A DNA stretch of 64,000 bases, taken from Treponema sp. Marseille-Q4130. Lineage in GTDB: Bacteria > Spirochaetota > Spirochaetia > Treponematales > Treponemataceae. A program made the position numbers and the translations under genes. The stretch is from contig NZ_JACSET010000010.1 of assembly GCF_014334325.1 (NCBI RefSeq), forward strand, positions 1 to 64,000, given 5' to 3'. Below are positions 34,382-42,262 of this stretch, piece after piece. Position 1 is the first letter of the stretch. Every line of letters begins with the position of its first letter. The notes below the pieces were generated by a model. It was not told where the DNA came from, made no database searches, and saw only the letters and a list, made by a program, of their open reading frames with translations.

Positions 34382-35956
34382 ATGGAAAACGAAGTACGTG
34401 TTCGCTACGCTCCCTCTCCGACGGGGATGCAGCATATCGGCGGTGTGCGCACCGCGCTGTTCAATTATCTTTTTGCGCGTTCGCAGGGCGGCAAATTTGT
34501 TTTGCGCCTCGAAGACACCGACCGCACGCGCTACGATGAAAAATTTGTTAAGAATTTGTACGACACGATGGCATGGCTCGGCATCGATTGGGACGAGGGC
34601 GGCGATAAAGGCGGTCCTTACGGCCCTTACGTGCAGAGCGAACGTTTCGATCTCTATAAAAAATATGCCGAAGAACTCGTTGCAAAGGGCGAAGCGTATT
34701 ACTGTTTTTGCGACGAAGAGCGCCTCGCGCGCATCCGAAAAATCCAAACGGAAAATAAAATGGCACCGGGTTACGACCGCCATTGCCGTATGCTGACCTC
34801 TGAAGAAGTGCGGGAAAATATCGCTGCGGGAAAACCGCACGTCATCCGCCTCAAAGTGCCCCTCGAAGGCGAAACGGAATTTCACGATTATCTGCTCGGA
34901 AAGATCACGTGGAAAAACGAAGATATCAGCCCGGATCCCGTTTTGCTCAAAAGCGACGGTTTTCCGACCTACCACTTGGCGAATATCGTCGACGATCACT
35001 TTATGCATATTTCTCACGTGATGCGCGCACAGGAGTGGATACCGTCGACGCCGCTGCACGTACAGATGTACCGCGCTTTCGGCTGGAAGCATCCCGAATT
35101 CTGTCACTTGCCCATGGTCAACGGTAAAGACGGTCAAAAGCTTTCGAAGCGGCACGGCGCGACGAGCGTCGATGAATTCCGTGCGCGCGGTTATCTTCCC
35201 GAAGCGATTATCAATTACGTTGCGATGCTCGGCTGTTCGTACGAAGACGGCAGGGATCTGTATTCGCTTGACGAACTGTGCCGCTTATTTAAAATCGAAC
35301 ATCTCAATAAATCGCCTGCGGTATTCGATTATAAAAAACTCGAATGGTATAACGGTCAGTATATCCGCATGCTTTCGGACGAAGCGCTTTACCGCATGAC
35401 GCTCCCGTTTATCACGGGGACGGGCGATGCCGCGCTTCCGATTCATTCCGACGGTGAATTGCCGCCTCCGCGCGTGGGTTCGGAATATTCGGGCATCGCG
35501 CTCGGAAGCGACGGCGAACCGGTTTGCGTTGACGCTTCCATGCAGATGACAAGCGCCGATGTAAAAGCCGCCCTTATGCGCCTCATGCCGCTTATTAAAG
35601 AGCGGCTCCACTATTTGACCGACGCCGCGGAGATGGTGCGCTTTTTGTTTACCGAACCGGTCGTGCCTCCCGTCGAAGAGATCGTTCCGAAAAAACTCGA
35701 CGCGGCGAAAACGAAAGAGATATTGCTTCGCGCGAAAAATTTCGTCGATGCGGCTTTCGCTATGAGCCATGAAGAAGCGGAAAATCTTGCGAGGACGGAA
35801 GCGGAAGTGCTCGGCGTAAAACTCGGAGATTTTATGATGCCCGTGCGCATGGCGGTAACCGGCAGCAGAATAAGTCCTCCGCTTATCGGCTCGATTCTCA
35901 TCCTCGGAAAAGAGCGGTGTCTTTCGCGGATCGAAAAGACGCTGGAGAAGTTTTAA
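34382..35956 (+). CDS. gltX: Glutamyl-tRNA synthetase
   Basis: A 524-aa class I synthetase that charges tRNA-Glu, and tRNA-Gln in organisms using the amidotransferase route. The HIGH-type motif reads SPTGMQHIGGVRTALFNYLF and the KMSKS-type motif is GQKLSKRHGA. The Rossmann core, the insertion with CFCDEERL and the C-terminal anticodon-binding helical domain are all present and the length is normal. ATG 34382 directly follows the promoter. An eight-G tract comes right after the stop codon. Confidence 0.96.
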   Translation: MENEVRVRYAPSPTGMQHIGGVRTALFNYLFARSQGGKFVLRLEDTDRTRYDEKFVKNLYDTMAWLGIDWDEGGDKGGPYGPYVQSERFDLYKKYAEELVAKGEAYYCFCDEERLARIRKIQTENKMAPGYDRHCRMLTSEEVRENIAAGKPHVIRLKVPLEGETEFHDYLLGKITWKNEDISPDPVLLKSDGFPTYHLANIVDDHFMHISHVMRAQEWIPSTPLHVQMYRAFGWKHPEFCHLPMVNGKDGQKLSKRHGATSVDEFRARGYLPEAIINYVAMLGCSYEDGRDLYSLDELCRLFKIEHLNKSPAVFDYKKLEWYNGQYIRMLSDEALYRMTLPFITGTGDAALPIHSDGELPPPRVGSEYSGIALGSDGEPVCVDASMQMTSADVKAALMRLMPLIKERLHYLTDAAEMVRFLFTEPVVPPVEEIVPKKLDAAKTKEILLRAKNFVDAAFAMSHEEAENLARTEAEVLGVKLGDFMMPVRMAVTGSRISPPLIGSILILGKERCLSRIEKTLEKF

Positions 35957-36105
35957 GGGGGGGGGTATGCACATCGCGAAAGCGGTGTCCTGCTAACCGG
36001 CGGCGGATAGGCTTCAAGAAGTGAGAAAGCCATAAGGCTCTTAAGATTTGTCCTCCGCTTAACCTGCATTGCCAAAAGCACTGTCAGGTTGAAGCGGGTG
36101 TCATA
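35957..36105. other. Inverted-repeat region between gltX and the yefM/yoeB pair
   Basis: It begins with G8. CCGCTTAACCTG (about 36054) and CAGGTTGAAGCGG (about 36084) form a 12-bp stem with one bulge. AAGCGGTGTC (about 35979) and AAGCGGGTGTC (about 36090) form a direct repeat around it. No gene is seen. The minus-strand core GTTAAGC fits the integron attC pattern GTTRRRY, but the site is not convincing as a whole. Confidence 0.4.
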
Positions 36106-36110
36106 TTAAA

Positions 36111-36371
36111 TTATTTTTCATAGTGATACCTAAAAGAGATAAACACTAACTGTTGCTTTTCTACTTGATATACGATTCTATGTTCATGATTTATTCTCCG
36201 TGACCAATATCCGGATAAAGAATATTTTAACGCCTCCGGTTTTCCCGTACCTGTAAAAGGCGATCTTTCAATCTCTTTTATTAAATCATTTATTTTCGTA
36301 AAAATTTTTTTATCTGTATTAAACCAATAGATATAATCCGCCCACGCTTCATCTGTAAAGAGTTTATTCAT
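36111..36371 (-). CDS. yoeB: YoeB-type mRNA interferase toxin
   Basis: An 86-aa RelE/ParE-superfamily toxin of the YoeB group (MNKLFTDEAWADYIYW, GTGKPEALKYSLSGYWSRRI, NHEHRIVYQV, FISFRYHYEK); the C-terminal His-Tyr motif is typical. YoeB cuts mRNA on the ribosome. I use ATG 36371, which overlaps the antitoxin stop (ATGAATAA), as usual in this operon; longer forms intrude into the antitoxin. The sequence is intact and AT-rich compared with gltX, a sign of mobile origin. Confidence 0.92.
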   Translation of the reverse strand: MNKLFTDEAWADYIYWFNTDKKIFTKINDLIKEIERSPFTGTGKPEALKYSLSGYWSRRINHEHRIVYQVEKQQLVFISFRYHYEK

Positions 36372-36621
36372 CTTGCAACAACTCGTGTTTTTGTAATTTT
36401 CCTGCTTTATGCTGTTCAATTGATTTTATTAAATGCGCTGCATTTGATTCATTCTTAAGCAAATAATCGGTTTCAATAAGACTATTATACTCATGTACCG
36501 ATAAAAGAACCACATTTTCCGAATTTTTTCTTGATATTATCAATGGCTCATAGTCATTGTAAACTTTATCCATATATGCTTTCAAATTGCTGCGTAAATC
36601 TGAATATGTAATTGTATCCAT
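36364..36621 (-). CDS. yefM: Phd/YefM antitoxin
   Basis: An 85-aa YefM antitoxin. The N-terminal DNA-binding part (ITYSDLRSNLKAYMDKVYND, EPLIISRKNSENVVLLSVHE) is standard and the C-terminal part should wrap the YoeB toxin. It overlaps the toxin by 8 nt. A perfect 30-bp palindrome lies just upstream (36631-36660), the likely autoregulatory operator. Confidence 0.92.
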   Translation of the reverse strand: MDTITYSDLRSNLKAYMDKVYNDYEPLIISRKNSENVVLLSVHEYNSLIETDYLLKNESNAAHLIKSIEQHKAGKLQKHELLQDE

Positions 36622-36630
36622 ATCTGACCT

Positions 36631-36660
36631 CTAACAAGTACAATATATTGTACTTGTTAG
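36631..36660. promoter_or_regulatory. Perfect 30-bp palindromic operator of yefM-yoeB
   Basis: CTAACAAGTACAATA and its exact reverse complement meet with no spacer. It lies 10 nt upstream of the yefM ATG. YefM binds palindromes with a TGTACA-like core, and here GTAC occurs in each half. Confidence 0.8.
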
Positions 36661-36693
36661 AAAAGGTCAAGTTGTAATTACATTACGTTTTAT

Positions 36694-38160
36694 TTATCCC
36701 TCGCATGCAAATCGAAGCGCGTTGTAAGCGCCGTCATATACGCCCGCTTTTGCGTTTTGCCGTATGTGTTTGATGTACATTTCGAGCAGGTCGTCCGTTT
36801 CTATGAGCGTCGCGAGCGTGCGGTGCAAGTCGGATGTGTTTTCCGTTTCGATCGTGCCGTCGCCCATTTCGCTGCCGCGGATTGCACCCCACGCTTCGTG
36901 TTTTCCGACGCGCTGGATAAACAATTTCGGTATCGGATAAAACGACAGTTCGCTCGGCTTTGTGATCATGATATCGCTTGCGTGCATCAGCAAATTTGTT
37001 AAGTAGACGGCCGCGTAGAATTCGTCGTGTAAAAATACGTGAACGCCGTATACGTCGTCCGTTTCGGCTTCTTTGACGAAGCGCTTTGTCGCATTCCAAT
37101 CGGTGTGCATCGTATATGAAACGCCGCTCTTATCGAGATCCGCTTTGAGTTCTTTCCATCGTCCGGCGTGATCTCCCATATTTACGAAAAACGCGGCTTT
37201 GGCGCTTTCGATAAATGTTTTGCACGTTTCGATGATATCCGCAAAACGCCGTGCCTGCGCTCCGGCTCCTCCCATCGTGAGCAAAAAGCGGCGGGGCTTT
37301 CCTTCTTTCATGTGTTCTATCCGCCGTTTGCAGTCTCCTTCGATCGCCGATACTATTTCGTAATCGACGTAGTGACCGGTTTCGAGCAGCGTGTCCGGTT
37401 CGAGACAGCGCGTGATTTTGCACTTGCCGTCCATCGAAAGGAGCGTACGGTAACCCATGTATGCCGAGGGCGACTGCACAGTGTGACGGCTTCCTTCGAC
37501 GAGCCAAAATCCCATCGGGTAATTGTCGGGGATGATGCTGACGACGTTTTTGACGCCGCCCATGATCGCCGCGTGTCCGACCCACGGGTGCATCGAAAGG
37601 AGGGGTACTTCTTCGGGAATCAATTCCAAAATCGGTTTGAAAAGCTGCGATAGGATGCGTTCGTTTACCGACGCCGAAAGCGGTCTGTTTTCGACGGATG
37701 TCGCTTTTTCCCACACGTGTTTGTTAAACCATTTCCAGCGCTGCGAAACGCGGGAGAGCACGTCGTACCAATACTGCAAAAAGCGTATCGATTTTTGCGC
37801 CGTGCTTTCGTCGAACGCCGTTAAATCCAAAAGATAGGGCGTATAGCCGAAGTGCTTCGCCGCGGATGCCATTGCGATTGCGATACGCCAGTGTCCGAAT
37901 CCCATGCGGATCGTACCGATGATGATCGCGTGTTTCGATTGTATATCCCGCACTTTTCCTTTCGTTTTGTTTTTGTCGACGATCGTGAGCATGCCGAAAT
38001 CATTGTACGCTTCCCCTGCGGCGACGGCACCCGGTTCGACGGGCGTATCGTCCCGAGAAAAAAGAAAACGGCATACGCGGTATTTGAAAAAAGCAAAGCG
38101 CACTTCGGACGGCGCAATCGGATTGCCGAACGCCTGAGTGTAAGAGCCGTGCGGGTTCAT
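36694..38160 (-). CDS. Glycosyltransferase-like protein (GT-B fold), unknown substrate
   Basis: A 488-aa protein. A GT-B-like nucleotide-sugar transferase pattern is seen: the N-terminal loop IIGTIRMGFGHWRIAIAMAS resembles the GxGH start of MurG/MGDG-synthase relatives, and a second Rossmann half begins RRFLLTMGGAGAQARRFADI, with MHASDIMITKPSELSFYPIP where acceptor/UDP sites lie (compare D..xTKPG..T in MurG-like enzymes). No transmembrane segment is clear. ATG 38160 directly follows a promoter with TACAAT 6 nt away; a longer ORF upstream is ignored. I cannot name the substrate; an envelope glycolipid is a guess. Confidence 0.65.
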   Translation of the reverse strand: MNPHGSYTQAFGNPIAPSEVRFAFFKYRVCRFLFSRDDTPVEPGAVAAGEAYNDFGMLTIVDKNKTKGKVRDIQSKHAIIIGTIRMGFGHWRIAIAMASAAKHFGYTPYLLDLTAFDESTAQKSIRFLQYWYDVLSRVSQRWKWFNKHVWEKATSVENRPLSASVNERILSQLFKPILELIPEEVPLLSMHPWVGHAAIMGGVKNVVSIIPDNYPMGFWLVEGSRHTVQSPSAYMGYRTLLSMDGKCKITRCLEPDTLLETGHYVDYEIVSAIEGDCKRRIEHMKEGKPRRFLLTMGGAGAQARRFADIIETCKTFIESAKAAFFVNMGDHAGRWKELKADLDKSGVSYTMHTDWNATKRFVKEAETDDVYGVHVFLHDEFYAAVYLTNLLMHASDIMITKPSELSFYPIPKLFIQRVGKHEAWGAIRGSEMGDGTIETENTSDLHRTLATLIETDDLLEMYIKHIRQNAKAGVYDGAYNALRFACEG

Positions 38161-38166
38161 AGTGCT

Positions 38167-38195
38167 ATTGTAATGCAAGGGACGGCGCGGAGCAA
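38167..38195 (-). promoter_or_regulatory. Promoter of the glycosyltransferase-like gene, leaderless
   Basis: On the minus strand TTGCTC (38195-38190), 17-nt spacer, TACAAT (38172-38167), 6 nt, then ATG at 38160. There is no Shine-Dalgarno. Confidence 0.65.
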
Positions 38196-38230
38196 GGCGC
38201 GGCTTGGCTGTCGATTGCGGTGAGCGGGAT

Positions 38231-39097
38231 TTACAGCTTTTCGACTTCCTCTTTTGTGAGGCCGGTGGCTTCCGCAATGTTTTCAATTGACAACTTGAGA
38301 GTGAGCAAATTCTTTGCCGTTTCCCGTGCTTTTTGATACGACCCCGCGGCAATACCGTCGCGGCGGCCTTGTAGGAGTCCGTCTCTCCTGCCTTTGCGTA
38401 TCCCCGCAGCAACGCCCCGTTCAAAGCCGATCTTTTCACCTGCCATGCGTAAATCATCTTCCCGTATATTTAACGACATATACCAGCTCCTGAACTTTTC
38501 GTTCCGTTTCGCTTTTTCGACAAGCTCATCGATGTGCTGTGTAAAACCGCTCGTCGCCCGCCTCTCGCAAAGATACTTCAACAAGGCGCTCAATTCAGGC
38601 TCATCTTCTTTACCGTAGGCACCCACATTATAAAACACCTTAACGCTTTTGTCATCAAGAAAAAGCGTACCGTCAGCGGTACAGATATTGCGGAATTCGT
38701 AGACAGGCAAACCTCTATCGAAGGGATCCTGCGTACAGATAAAAATGACATAGCTCTCTTTCAGTTCGGCGTAGCTTTGTCCTCTCAAGAGATTATCGAC
38801 ATCCATAAGGCTTTGGTAATAGCGCGTGCGCTTGGGAAGAGAGGGCGGAATCGACGTTTGTATTTCTATGTCGAAGATGCGCTCGGGGTCTGAGACATAG
38901 ACGTCGAGGCGTATACCCTTGCTTTCGTAAAAGGGTGCTATTGTTTTTTGCAGGGAGGGATATTCTATTTTACCGACTTTGATATGCAAAAGGCGCTCCA
39001 ATACACCCTTACATATAACTTTGTTTTTCATGACCGTGCCGAACATAAAGTCATCGGTAAAGGTGAGTTCTTCGACGGGTTTATGGGTATATTCCAT
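38231..39097 (-). CDS. Rpn/PD-(D/E)XK nuclease family protein
   Basis: A 288-aa protein of the Rpn (PDDEXK_2, formerly transposase-like) family. The N-terminal motif is [15 protein letters not shown] and the nuclease core has [16 protein letters not shown], giving Asp and Glu-x-Gln of PD-(D/E)xK. The C-terminal tail has Gly/Arg repeats ([15 protein letters not shown]) and a helix ending [16 protein letters not shown] before ATG 39097 decides the start. E. coli Rpn nucleases are toxic DNases linked to recombination and phage defence. It is related to, but distinct from, the Rpn gene at 41375. Confidence 0.88.
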   Translation of the reverse strand: MEYTHKPVEELTFTDDFMFGTVMKNKVICKGVLERLLHIKVGKIEYPSLQKTIAPFYESKGIRLDVYVSDPERIFDIEIQTSIPPSLPKRTRYYQSLMDVDNLLRGQSYAELKESYVIFICTQDPFDRGLPVYEFRNICTADGTLFLDDKSVKVFYNVGAYGKEDEPELSALLKYLCERRATSGFTQHIDELVEKAKRNEKFRSWYMSLNIREDDLRMAGEKIGFERGVAAGIRKGRRDGLLQGRRDGIAAGSYQKARETAKNLLTLKLSIENIAEATGLTKEEVEKL

Positions 39098-39310
39098 AGC
39101 TGCACCTTCGGTTATTGAGATAGTGCGGCAAGGAAGCCGCTGCAATATATATCGTTTACAAAATGATAAATTACGCGGTTTTTTGTGGAAATAAACGGGA
39201 ACATCGTTTCCTGTGCGGGGAACTTCGCACTTCGCATTCCATAACGTATTTTTAAAAATTACCCGTGAAACGAAGGGGAAATAGGGTTGTTTTAGAAACT
39301 AAAAAAAGAG
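39098..39310. other. Intergenic gap between Rpn and porin genes
   Basis: Divergent gap. It holds a GC-rich piece around 39208-39240 containing GCGGGGAACTTCGC, whose reverse complement GCGAAGTTCCCCGC is shared with about 42.69 and 48.50 kb. Otherwise no gene or clear structure. Confidence 0.4.
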
Positions 39311-39339
39311 TTGACATCGACGCCCGTATGTGCTATATT
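39311..39339 (+). promoter_or_regulatory. Strong sigma-70 promoter of the porin gene
   Basis: TTGACA (39311-39316), 17-nt spacer, TATATT (39334-39339). The predicted leader is about 87 nt. Confidence 0.8.
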
Positions 39340-39432
39340 CGAATAGAATAGCAGTGGTATTAACTGTTAAATACGGCTGTCATAAAAAGGATCGTCGATC
39401 CGGCAGCCGATGCAAAAATGGAGGTTTTTTGT

Positions 39433-40611
39433 ATGAAAAAGATTTTAGGTGTTGTGCTTGCATCCGCACTCGTCGCGGGCGCATTTGCACAAGTTAAAAC
39501 GGGGGTCGAATTCGACACAAATCTTACCGTCGCAGACTGGGCAACCGTTAAAGACGGAGATAACACGTCATCGTATTTGGAGCAGAAACACAATGATGAT
39601 ACCAAAATCGGTGTGACGGCTTCTGATGACAATGCAGGTGTTACGGCGGAAATCAAGTTCAACTTGAATAATGTGGGTGTTGCTGGCAAGGATCCTGTCG
39701 GTGTGGGTACCGTTTACGGATGGTTCACTGTCAAGGGTTTTAAAGTCTCCGCCGGTAAATTCAACAGCCGCTGGTCACCCCGTTTAAAGAACGCTGCAGA
39801 CGACGCGATCAACTTATCGATTCTTGAACCGTACAAATACGGCTCAGCAATAAAGGAATTCCAGGATGCGAGTACGCCGCCTAATAAGTATAAAAATCCG
39901 GGTTTTGATATCGACAATATGACGAACGGTGCAAAACTTGCTATGATCGGCGACTATACGTTTGCGATCGGCGAATCGAAGCTCCTCGTAAAGGGTTCTA
40001 TCTTTGATTCCGATCCTAAATTCTCGCACCTTAAGAGCGGCTACGCTTTCGAAGCCGGATTCCAGACCAAACTCTTCTGGATCGATGCTGTCGTAAAAGT
40101 ACCGTATAAAGACACGGTAGCGGCGGGCGCGTTCTTTTACATGAAGCCTCTGGATATGCTGACTTTCGTCGTGGGCGGTACATTTGCATTTGATAATCGT
40201 ATTGCAAACACAGATATTAGTATCATCGCTTTCGATGCACGTGCACGTGTGAAGCCGCTCGATGCGCTTGCGATTACGGTTATGGGTAACTACTCTCTTG
40301 CGACTGCAAAACCCTCGTCTGGTGATAAAAGCTATGTTGACGGTAAATACGCGGCAGTCAATGCCGAATATATGCTGAACGATATGTTTACGATTTTCGG
40401 CGAAGTCGGATACTTTGATACTGAAGCAGCAGTAACGGCTGGTGATTCTTATGCCAACATGAAAGTGCAGGCCGGTACGATCATCAAACCGGTTGAAAAG
40501 GTATCAGTTGCTGCAGCGTTGCAGCTCAGACTCAATGTTGAAGACAAGGTTGGCACGGGTGCTGAACAGGTCGGATTCGGAATTCCTGTTGCATTGCAGA
40601 TCGCGTTCTAA
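39433..40611 (+). CDS. Treponemal porin-like outer membrane protein
   Basis: A 392-aa protein with signal peptide (ILGVVLASALVAGAFA/QVKTG), then alternating amphipathic strands (TVYGWFTVKGFKVSAGKFNS, ALAITVMGNYSLATAKP, MLNDMFTIFGEVGYFD), ending in Phe (VALQIAF) as expected of a BAM-assembled barrel. GGAGG 8 nt before ATG 39433 supports the start. It has the strongest promoter of the window and three hairpins downstream, which fits an abundant surface protein. I do not assign it to a named porin. Confidence 0.8.
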   Translation: MKKILGVVLASALVAGAFAQVKTGVEFDTNLTVADWATVKDGDNTSSYLEQKHNDDTKIGVTASDDNAGVTAEIKFNLNNVGVAGKDPVGVGTVYGWFTVKGFKVSAGKFNSRWSPRLKNAADDAINLSILEPYKYGSAIKEFQDASTPPNKYKNPGFDIDNMTNGAKLAMIGDYTFAIGESKLLVKGSIFDSDPKFSHLKSGYAFEAGFQTKLFWIDAVVKVPYKDTVAAGAFFYMKPLDMLTFVVGGTFAFDNRIANTDISIIAFDARARVKPLDALAITVMGNYSLATAKPSSGDKSYVDGKYAAVNAEYMLNDMFTIFGEVGYFDTEAAVTAGDSYANMKVQAGTIIKPVEKVSVAAALQLRLNVEDKVGTGAEQVGFGIPVALQIAF

Positions 40612-40620
40612 GCTGAACTT

Positions 40621-40806
40621 CATTTGATGTAACCCGTGCTTTTGTACGGGTAAGGTAAAAGGGGCTGTCCAAAAACTTCAGTTTTTGAACAGCTTCCTTG
40701 ATTTTATATGCGATGTTTAAAATTAAGTCCTTGCAATATAAAGACTTAATTTTAAACTCGACGGGCTGTCGAAAAAGTAACCAACTTTTGAGACAGCCCC
40801 TTTTTT
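40621..40806 (+). terminator. Cluster of hairpins after the porin gene, last one a terminator
   Basis: ACCCGTGCTTTTGTACGGGT (about 40629); AAGGGGCTGT..ACAGCTTCCTT (about 40658-40697); a 14-bp perfect stem TTTAAAATTAAGTC / GACTTAATTTTAAA (40714-40755); finally GGGCTGTCGAAAAAGT / ACTTTTGAGACAGCCCC followed by T6 (40762-40806), the same core as after cheY. Confidence 0.75.
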
Positions 40807-40852
40807 ATGGTGCCTACGCGTGCGGGGCGAGCGAGGTATACGTGTTGCACGG

Positions 40853-40904
40853 AATCAACAACCCCGACGGAAGCGTCGGGGTATTAAACCCTCCGCACGA
40901 ATAG
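40853..40904 (-). repeat. Structured repeat, copy 4 (internally deleted, minus strand)
   Basis: On the minus strand it reads CTATTCGTGCGGAGGGTTTA, then one CCCCGACGC..GTCGGGG hairpin, then TTGTTGATT. The left end is fused to the right end and the middle of about 85 bp is missing, as expected from recombination between the two near-identical GACGC hairpins of the full element. Confidence 0.75.
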
Positions 40905-41075
40905 GTGTGCGCTCGTTTAGAAGCGATAGGCGGGGCGAGCGGGCAAACGTGTATGCGGCAATTGCCGGAATGCGGGGGCGATGTGGGGCGTGCGCTTGAG
41001 AAAAAGCGGGGCAGGGGTGAACTGCGGACTTGAGCAAGCGAGGTGTGCGTCCCGCGTTTTGCGGAAAGCGCTGCC

Positions 41076-41339
41076 TTACAGCTTTTCGATTTCCGCTTCG
41101 GAGAGGCCGCAGATTTTACAAATATCTTCCAGCGGATAGTGCATAGCGAGCATGGTTTTTGCCGTTTCAAGCGCCTTTTGATATGAGCCATCGGAAAAGC
41201 CTTCCAGTTTTCCCTGTGCGATACCCAGCGAAAAACCTTTCGCTTCGCCTTGTGCGATACCTTCCTGCAGTGCGATTTCTCTTTCTTCTTCTCGTTGTAC
41301 TGCGATATCGACGTCGTAATCGTATTCGGCTATAAGCAT
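41076..41339 (-). CDS. Stand-alone copy of an Rpn C-terminal tail (RpnS-like)
   Basis: An 87-aa protein that copies the C-terminal part of the neighbouring Rpn (MLIAEYDYDVDIAVQREEER, KLEGFSDGSYQKALETAK, GLSEAEIEKL) with an extra Gly-rich insert (GEAKGFSLGIAQ). It lacks the nuclease core. AGAGGTG lies 6 nt before ATG 41339, the same arrangement as inside the full gene. In E. coli, Rpn tails made from internal starts (RpnS) block the toxic nuclease, so this may be a second, dedicated inhibitor. It could also be a decayed duplicate. Confidence 0.7.
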   Translation of the reverse strand: MLIAEYDYDVDIAVQREEEREIALQEGIAQGEAKGFSLGIAQGKLEGFSDGSYQKALETAKTMLAMHYPLEDICKICGLSEAEIEKL

Positions 41340-41374
41340 ATTCATCACCTCTATAAGACTTTTTGCAGAAAGTT

Positions 41375-41599
41375 TCAGCTCTTGATTTCCGCTTCGGAGA
41401 GGCCGGTAGCTTGCGCAATGTTTTTAATCGATAACCCCATGCCGAGTAAGTTTTTTGCCGTTTCAAGCTTAGCTTGGTATGAGCCATCGGAAAAGCCTTC
41501 CAGTTTTCCCTGTGCGATACCCTCCTGCAGTGCGATTTCCCGTTCTTCTTCCCGCTGTACGGCTATGTCCACATCGTAATCGTATTCGGCTGTAAGCAT
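41375..41599 (-). CDS. Predicted internal product: Rpn tail (RpnS-like)
   Basis: In-frame gene-within-gene of 74 aa (MLTAEYDYDVDIAVQREEER...GLSEAEIKS). The ribosome site GGGAGGTGAT is a near-perfect anti-16S match, and the ATG lies 6 nt after GGGAGGTG. The family precedent is RpnS of E. coli. Expression here is a prediction. Confidence 0.6.
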   Translation of the reverse strand: MLTAEYDYDVDIAVQREEEREIALQEGIAQGKLEGFSDGSYQAKLETAKNLLGMGLSIKNIAQATGLSEAEIKS

Positions 41600-42262
41600 A
41601 TTCATCACCTCCCGCGATTTTCGCTGTAAGTATTCCCGTAAGATGTCGTTTTGTATGCACTCTTTGATCGCGTTTTGAAAGCCGTTTTCAGGATCGAGCT
41701 TCGTGTGTCTTCGTACGGCGTCTATGAACAGAGTGTACTCTTTTAACGGTTTACACGTATGCAAGATTTTACTTCCCTTAGTATAATTGATATTCATCAC
41801 GCTGACAACAAGTTCGAGAGCAGGTCTTTCGGGTATCGTCATAAAGGCGTCGGAGAGGCGTAACGTTACGTTTTCCAGATAGTCATCTTCGCCGTTATAG
41901 AACACGTAGAACTCAGGCGTAGGGATTTTTTTCAGCCTACGGAGATAACGATCGCGTGGGTTTTCGATGCGTTCGTAAAGCCGCGCCGCATATTGCAAAA
42001 AGCGCAGCGGCATGTTTTCGTTTACCGTAGACTGGTGCTCGATCAATAGGATGATTTTACCGTCGATGAGGCAGGCCACGTCGTTGCGAAAGGCCATGTA
42101 CATCACCTGTTCGAGCCGAAGCGGTTCGAGATTGGTCGATGCATCGAGTTCTGTCCCATGCAATGCGTTGTAGAGGGCGAGGAAGTTCGCTTTTGCGTTT
42201 TTGTCTTCGCCGAAAAAATCGACGAAAACCGAATCTTTATACCGACGATTATGTTTTGCCAT
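41375..42262 (-). CDS. Rpn/PD-(D/E)XK nuclease with internal start
   Basis: A 295-aa Rpn-family protein. N-terminal RRYKDSVFVDFFGEDKNAKA, nuclease core VACLIDGKIILLIEHQST (Asp..Glu-x-Gln), middle domain (LPLRFLQYAARLYERI-like; EFYVFYNGEDDY), then a coiled Glu/Arg/Gln-rich tail ending GLSEAEIKS. ATG 42262 has GAGAGG upstream. Inside the gene GGGAGGTG stands 6 nt before an in-frame ATG at 41599, so the last 74 residues are likely also made alone. A related tail gene follows 35 nt downstream. Confidence 0.88.
   Translation of the reverse strand: MAKHNRRYKDSVFVDFFGEDKNAKANFLALYNALHGTELDASTNLEPLRLEQVMYMAFRNDVACLIDGKIILLIEHQSTVNENMPLRFLQYAARLYERIENPRDRYLRRLKKIPTPEFYVFYNGEDDYLENVTLRLSDAFMTIPERPALELVVSVMNINYTKGSKILHTCKPLKEYTLFIDAVRRHTKLDPENGFQNAIKECIQNDILREYLQRKSREVMNMLTAEYDYDVDIAVQREEEREIALQEGIAQGKLEGFSDGSYQAKLETAKNLLGMGLSIKNIAQATGLSEAEIKS

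Noticed and set aside
35957-35964. G8 tract after the gltX stop as a phase-variation site
   Set aside because: It lies outside any coding frame and no promoter is visible around it.
35957-36105. tRNA or other stable RNA after gltX
   Set aside because: Stems are present, but no cloverleaf, anticodon arm or TTC loop could be built. I found no tRNA or rRNA in the window.
38231-42262. Insertion sequences encoding transposases
   Set aside because: The Rpn proteins were once called transposases, but no terminal inverted repeats or target duplications are seen around either gene.
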